From positions 1-8,497 of the forward strand of contig CAZQEN010000329.1 in NCBI GenBank assembly GCA_964591605.1: DNA of 8,497 nt, read 5' to 3'. The stretch is from CAYLLT01 sp964591605 (lineage in GTDB: Bacteria > Planctomycetota > Phycisphaerae > UBA1845 > PWPN01). The position numbers and the translations under genes are program-made. The notes beneath the pieces are model-generated. The model saw nothing but the letters and a program-made list of their open reading frames with translations. It searched no databases and was not told where the DNA came from. This document shows, in pieces, positions 5,554-8,497 of the stretch. The stretch's first letter is position 1. The number at the start of each line of letters is the position of its first letter.

Positions 5554-6003
5554 ATGGGCGGCGCGCCTGATTCAACGCGATACCTGGGCGTGGACCTCGG
5601 CTCCAGGCGGATTGGCCTGGCCCTCGGTTCGCCGGGGAGCATCGTATCTGCGCTCAAGGTCGTGCCGGCCGCGCCACGCCTGACAGACACGGTTCGACTC
5701 ATTCTGGAGGCGCTGGAGGAGTATGCCGCCGACGGTGTGGTCATCGGCCTGCCCCTCAACATGGATGGTTCGGAGGGTCCTCAGGCGCGTCAGTCGCGGG
5801 CGCTGGCTCGTGCGATGAGGCAAACCGCGCCGACGGTTCGCGTTTATCTGCACGATGAGCGGCTCACGTCCCATTCGGCGGACCAGGAACTGGCCCAGCG
5901 GTCGCTCAGCCGGAAACAGAAGAAGCGTCGCCAGGATGCGGTGGCGGCCAGGGTGCTGCTCGAGTCGTTCTTTGCAGCCGAAGTGAGACCCGAGCCGTTT
6001 TGA
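5554..6003 (+). CDS. ruvX: RuvX/YqgF family RNase H-like nuclease (pre-16S rRNA processing / Holliday junction resolvase-like)
   Basis: The product is 149 residues, typical for YqgF/RuvX. The family has an RNase H-like fold. In E. coli it is implicated in maturing the 5' end of 16S rRNA, and it was earlier proposed to resolve Holliday junctions. Motifs: YLGVDLGSRRIGLALG with catalytic Asp14; GLPLNMDGSEG at 65-75; LHDERLTS at 99-106 (acidic Glu102); and the C-terminal RQDAVAARVLLESFF with Asp128. The ATG at 5554 places the first strand six codons in; in-frame upstream codons (from 5479) encode no family sequence. No Shine-Dalgarno is evident. A TATGCT hexamer at 5542-5547 could be a -10 element giving a leaderless start, but no -35 is seen. 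The gene diverges from the sulfatase and converges with infA. Confidence 0.93.
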   Translation: MGGAPDSTRYLGVDLGSRRIGLALGSPGSIVSALKVVPAAPRLTDTVRLILEALEEYAADGVVIGLPLNMDGSEGPQARQSRALARAMRQTAPTVRVYLHDERLTSHSADQELAQRSLSRKQKKRRQDAVAARVLLESFFAAEVRPEPF

Positions 6004-6093
6004 GCGCACGGACGTTCACGGCAGGTACGAAGCGGTCAGCATCAGAATCTGCTGTCGTCGAGGGTGGGCGAAGGAAGCGAGAGGCGAGCGGCG

Positions 6094-6321
6094 CTAGCGC
6101 TGGCGGTAGGTGATCCGGCCGCGAGTCAGATCGTACGGCGAAACCTCAACCGTAACGATGTCGCCCGGCACGATTCGGATGAAGTTCTTCCGCATCTTGC
6201 CGGCGATATGCGCGAGCACCTCGTGCTTGGCTCCGCCGACGTCCGCCTCAACCAGAAATTGCGCGTTCGGCAGCGCTTTGACGACCTTCGCTTCAAACTG
6301 AATACTCTCCGTCTGGGCCAC
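6094..6321 (-). CDS. infA: Translation initiation factor IF-1
   Basis: The product is 75 residues, a single S1-like OB fold that binds the 30S A-site during initiation. Diagnostic segments are VVKALPNAQFLVE, VLAHIAGKMRKNFIRIVPGD and SPYDLTRGRITYRQR, which ends the protein as in other IF-1s. The start is a GTG at 6321: it gives the expected N-terminus (MAQTESIQFEAKVV) and AGGAGG lies exactly 7 bases upstream. In-frame sequence further upstream is unrelated. Family members are usually 71-75 residues, so the gene is complete. It stands alone here rather than in a ribosomal-protein cluster. A strong promoter at 6374-6402 agrees with high expression. It converges with ruvX, 90 bases apart. Confidence 0.97.
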   Translation of the reverse strand: MAQTESIQFEAKVVKALPNAQFLVEADVGGAKHEVLAHIAGKMRKNFIRIVPGDIVTVEVSPYDLTRGRITYRQR

Positions 6322-6328
6322 TGAGTGT

Positions 6329-6334
6329 CCTCCT
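6329..6334 (-). promoter_or_regulatory. Consensus Shine-Dalgarno fixing the infA GTG start
   Basis: AGGAGG on the minus strand is 7 bases from the GTG at 6321. It is the only perfect Shine-Dalgarno I found before a gene in this window, and it decides the non-ATG start. Confidence 0.85.
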
Positions 6335-6373
6335 GGAAAACCCGACGCTTCACAGCACGAATACGAACCATTC

Positions 6374-6402
6374 ATTATCCCCGCTGGGCTGAAAAGTTTC
6401 AA
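6374..6402 (-). promoter_or_regulatory. Near-consensus sigma70 promoter of infA
   Basis: On the minus strand, TTGAAA (6402-6397) and GATAAT (6379-6374) each match consensus at 5/6 positions with a 17-base spacer. The predicted start is near 6367, giving a 5' leader of about 45 bases that contains the AGGAGG. The local sequence is AT-rich compared with its surroundings. Confidence 0.7.
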
Positions 6403-6460
6403 ATCCTGCTCCAACCGGCTGTTGCGCGCATGCGTGAGGCAATCCGCGGGGCCAGACGGT

Positions 6461-6494
6461 TGTGGTGTCCCGATACGTCGGGATCTCGCCTGCA
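6461..6494. repeat. Diverged, inverted copy of the 45-bp repeat unit seen at 64-176
   Basis: Read against the reverse complement of the 45-bp unit, 14 bases (TGTGGTGTCCCGAT, 6461-6474) are identical. The loop is then ACG instead of GGCCA, TCGGGATC (6478-6485) is identical, one base differs (T6486), and CGCCTGCA (6487-6494) is identical. The palindromic core TCCCGA-TACG-TCGGGA (6468-6483) is a 6-bp hairpin. It lies in the intergenic region between infA and rsmB. A changed loop within conserved arms fits a structured dispersed element. Confidence 0.75.
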
Positions 6495-6629
6495 CGGGTT
6501 CGCCATGTCCGCCACGGGCGAGATTCGCCGAATGGTCCACCACGGCGAACGCGATTCAACCCTGGCGAACAGCCGAGATGGCCGAACCATGATGGGAGGC
6601 CAAGCCCCCCATGATTATGATCCAGGGTG

Positions 6630-8066
6630 ATGAACCGTCCGGCAGCATCATCGAGCACGGCCACCGACGACGGCGTATCCCCTGCGCGGGCGATCGCCCT
6701 CCGTGCCCTCTCCGATCTGCGCGAGGGACGCCAGAGTGCCCGTCAGGCCATTGATGTTCTGATCGGGCAGCATGTTGCCAGCGCCCAGGACCGGAGCCTG
6801 GCGACGGAACTGGTGATGGGCGTGGTGCGACACCGCCTGACGCTGGCACGGGTGTTGGGGCGTCTGACCGCCCGCGGCTGGCCGCGTGTCGGTCATCGGC
6901 TCCAGCAGATCCTTCTGATGGGGGCGTATCAGCTTCTGTGGCTGGACGGGATCCCGGAGTTTGCGGCCGTCAACGAAGCTGTCCAGCTCGCCAAGCGCGA
7001 GGGCGGTGCCCGCGTGGGCCATTTCGTGAACGCGGTGCTGCGGTCGCTCATCCGCGAGATCGAGCATCGGCGGATACCGGTCGTGCAAGCCGACCCGCGA
7101 AGGGCGGTTCTGATTGACGCAGAAGATGCGTGCCAATTGCGCAGCCCGTTCCTGCCCGACCCCACGGAGAACCCCGTCGCGTACTGGGCGGACGCGACGT
7201 CGCACCCGGCCTGGCTCGTGGCGCGCTGGCGGGATGCCTACGGGCTGGACACGGCCGTCCGCATCTGCCGGGCAGGCATCTGCCGTCCGCCGGTGATTGT
7301 GCGGCCCAATGCGCTGCGGCTGGATGCAGCCGCTCTGCAACGGAGGCTCTCTGAGGAGGGTATTAGCAGCGAACTCCTTCCTGGCGGCGCGGCGCTCGTG
7401 CTGAGCGCGGGTTCGTCGTTCCTGCACACCCGGGCGTTCGCCGAGGGCTTGTTCCAGCCGCAGGATCGCACCGCCATGCGGGTGCTGCCGGACGCGTGCC
7501 GGTCTGCCCTGCGGCCGGGACAGGTCATCGTCGATCTGTGCGCCGGCGCCGGGACGAAGGCCACCCAGCTTGCAGAGATGATGCAGGATCGCGGCGTGAT
7601 TCTGGCCACGGATAAGGATGCCGCGAGGCTCGAACTGCTGCGGGCGAATGCCCTGCGGCTGGGTTGCCAGAGCATTCAAATCGTTGCGATGTCCGACCTG
7701 GTCGCGAGCGTGGCTGCGGCCGGGGGGGCACATTGCGTGCTCGTCGACGCCCCCTGCAGCAACAGCGGAGTCCTCGCCCGGCGCCCGGAGGCCCGGTACC
7801 GCGTCAGCCTGCGGGCCATCGAGAAGCTGTCGCAGCTCCAATCGGAGGTTCTCGCCGAAGCGGCTGCCCTCCTGCGCCCCGGCGGGCGCCTCATCTATTC
7901 GACCTGCAGCATCGAACTGGAGGAGAACGAGCAGGTCGCTGTCCAGTTCGCTCACTCGCACCCCGACTGGCGGCTCATCGACACCCGTCTGACGCTGCCG
8001 CAGGCCGGCTCCGCCCCGGTCGAATGGCAGGATGGCGGCTACTGGGCCGCGTGGGACAAACCCTGA
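6630..8066 (+). CDS. rsmB: 16S rRNA m5C methyltransferase RsmB
   Basis: The product is 478 residues (E. coli RsmB has 429) and transfers a methyl group from SAM to C5 of a 16S rRNA cytosine (C967 in E. coli). A NusB-like RNA-binding domain occupies about residues 18-150 (ATELVMGVVRHRLTL, PEFAAVNEAVQLAKREG, GHFVNAVLRSL). The methyltransferase domain is C-terminal: VIVDLCAGAGTKATQLAEMM (SAM binding, from 299), VDAPCSNSG with release Cys376, and IYSTCSIELEENEQV with nucleophile Cys426. Extra length lies mainly between the two domains, around 150-200. Start: ATG 6630 is directly preceded by an in-frame GTG (6627), which would add one residue; no clear Shine-Dalgarno serves either. A short upstream frame ends in TGA overlapping this ATG (TGATG). 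The main alternative is another RsmB/RsmF-family m5C enzyme, but the NusB-like domain favours RsmB. Confidence 0.95.
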   Translation: MNRPAASSSTATDDGVSPARAIALRALSDLREGRQSARQAIDVLIGQHVASAQDRSLATELVMGVVRHRLTLARVLGRLTARGWPRVGHRLQQILLMGAYQLLWLDGIPEFAAVNEAVQLAKREGGARVGHFVNAVLRSLIREIEHRRIPVVQADPRRAVLIDAEDACQLRSPFLPDPTENPVAYWADATSHPAWLVARWRDAYGLDTAVRICRAGICRPPVIVRPNALRLDAAALQRRLSEEGISSELLPGGAALVLSAGSSFLHTRAFAEGLFQPQDRTAMRVLPDACRSALRPGQVIVDLCAGAGTKATQLAEMMQDRGVILATDKDAARLELLRANALRLGCQSIQIVAMSDLVASVAAAGGAHCVLVDAPCSNSGVLARRPEARYRVSLRAIEKLSQLQSEVLAEAAALLRPGGRLIYSTCSIELEENEQVAVQFAHSHPDWRLIDTRLTLPQAGSAPVEWQDGGYWAAWDKP

Positions 8067-8195
8067 GTCTCCCCCGGCGGGGCACGTCATGGGCCATGCC
8101 GGTGCCGGCCATCCGCCCGTGAGGCCGTAGGCGGCGCAACTCAACCCGGCCCGGGGACCGGCCGATGTTCCTGTAGGGTTCCGGTGCACGCGCTC

Positions 8196-8357
8196 ATGGA
8201 ATACCTTCAGGATCACCCCCTGGCCGTGACGTTGATCCTCCTGGTGGGGATGAGCCTGTTTGTGCGCCTGGTGGCGAAGGAAAAGCACCGCCGCGACAAG
8301 CATCTCCTGGCCCGTCTCCAGGCCAAGCTCTCCGAAACTGCCGACAAACCCGCCTGA
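8196..8357 (+). CDS. Small single-pass membrane protein, unknown function
   Basis: This ORF encodes 53 residues. After MEYLQDHPL comes a hydrophobic stretch, AVTLILLVGMSLFVRLV (10-26), then a strongly charged, helical-looking tail (KEKHRRDKHLLARLQAKL) ending DKPA. The layout suggests one inner-membrane helix with a basic cytoplasmic tail. Codon third positions are mostly G or C, as in the neighbours, which supports coding. A GTG at 8184 is in frame and has AGGG five bases upstream (8175-8178), so the true product may be 57 residues. The ATG has no such site. It lies 130 bases after rsmB on the same strand. I do not recognise the family. Confidence 0.6.
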   Translation: MEYLQDHPLAVTLILLVGMSLFVRLVAKEKHRRDKHLLARLQAKLSETADKPA

Positions 8358-8469
8358 GCCCCTGCGCCGTACCGCCCGTCCATCGCGCCCCCCGTCTTCT
8401 GCCGCTCGACCGCGTGGCTGCGATCCAACGTCGGGCTCACCAGGGTCCCTGACAGAATCGGCGGGGGCA

Positions 8470-8497
8470 GTGGGCATTCGCATCGGCGAATGCCCAC
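8470..8497. repeat. Perfect 12-bp inverted repeat at the window end
   Basis: GTGGGCATTCGC (8470-8481) and GCGAATGCCCAC (8486-8497) are perfectly complementary around the loop ATCG. No T-tract is visible because the window stops here. It could be an intrinsic terminator for the upstream genes or a dispersed palindromic repeat. The outer GTGGGC resembles the palindromic repeat at 11-52, but the core differs. Confidence 0.7.

Noticed and set aside
4154..5683. Long plus-strand open frame antisense to the sulfatase
   Set aside because: Arg/Ala/Val-rich shadow with no family features; it also runs into ruvX in a different frame.
6091..6100. GCGCTAGCGC palindrome at the infA stop codon
   Set aside because: Only 10 bases, no T-tract, and mostly fixed by the end of the coding sequence; not enough for a terminator call.
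6648..8483. Long minus-strand open frame antisense to rsmB and the small membrane ORF
   Set aside because: No recognisable domain. It mirrors codon periodicity of rsmB, whose catalytic motifs are intact on the plus strand.

Overview
The window is about 65% G+C. Gene content and protein style suggest a member of the Planctomycetota: a Gfo/Idh/MocA oxidoreductase C-terminus, an exported sulfatase, a CimA-type citramalate synthase and dispersed GC-rich palindromic repeats that are even translated in frame. This assignment is inference; there is no rRNA or other phylogenetic marker beyond the housekeeping genes.

Layout. (1) 1-546 (+): the 3' end of a Gfo/Idh/MocA oxidoreductase gene whose linker region is filled with in-frame repeat DNA. 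Its last codons run antisense into the 3' end of coaD. (2) 488-991 (-): coaD, coenzyme A biosynthesis. (3) 992-1415: a divergent control region. It holds a candidate coaD promoter, a candidate promoter for the opposite strand, an isoleucine-rich 28-codon leader ORF, mutually exclusive RNA stems and a strong intrinsic terminator, all just before cimA. (4) 1416-3047 (+): cimA, (R)-citramalate synthase, the first step of the pyruvate/citramalate route to isoleucine. (5) 3083-3886 (-): an RluB-family rRNA pseudouridine synthase with its own candidate promoter. (6) 4043-5419 (-): an exported sulfatase. (7) 5554-6003 (+): ruvX/yqgF. (8) 6094-6321 (-): infA (IF-1), with an excellent Shine-Dalgarno and a near-consensus promoter. 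(9) 6404-6629: an intergenic stretch with a diverged inverted copy of the repeat seen inside the oxidoreductase gene. (10) 6630-8066 (+): rsmB, 16S rRNA m5C methyltransferase. (11) 8196-8357 (+): a 53-residue single-pass membrane protein. (12) 8470-8497: a perfect 12-bp inverted repeat at the window edge.

The genes are mostly single transcription units on alternating strands. The functional theme is housekeeping: translation and rRNA modification (rluB-type, infA, rsmB), RNA/DNA processing (ruvX), CoA synthesis and isoleucine synthesis, plus catabolic or secreted functions (oxidoreductase, sulfatase).

The most striking item is upstream of cimA. A short ORF with six isoleucine codons, including ATC ATC GAC ATT ATC, lies over one copy of the heptamer CCCGCCC. 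An identical heptamer forms the 5' arm of the following terminator. A single G-rich segment at the leader stop codon can pair with either heptamer. This is the layout of ribosome-mediated transcription attenuation, here controlling citramalate synthase by isoleucyl-tRNA supply. The second notable item is the repeat cluster translated inside the oxidoreductase gene and its dispersed relative near rsmB.
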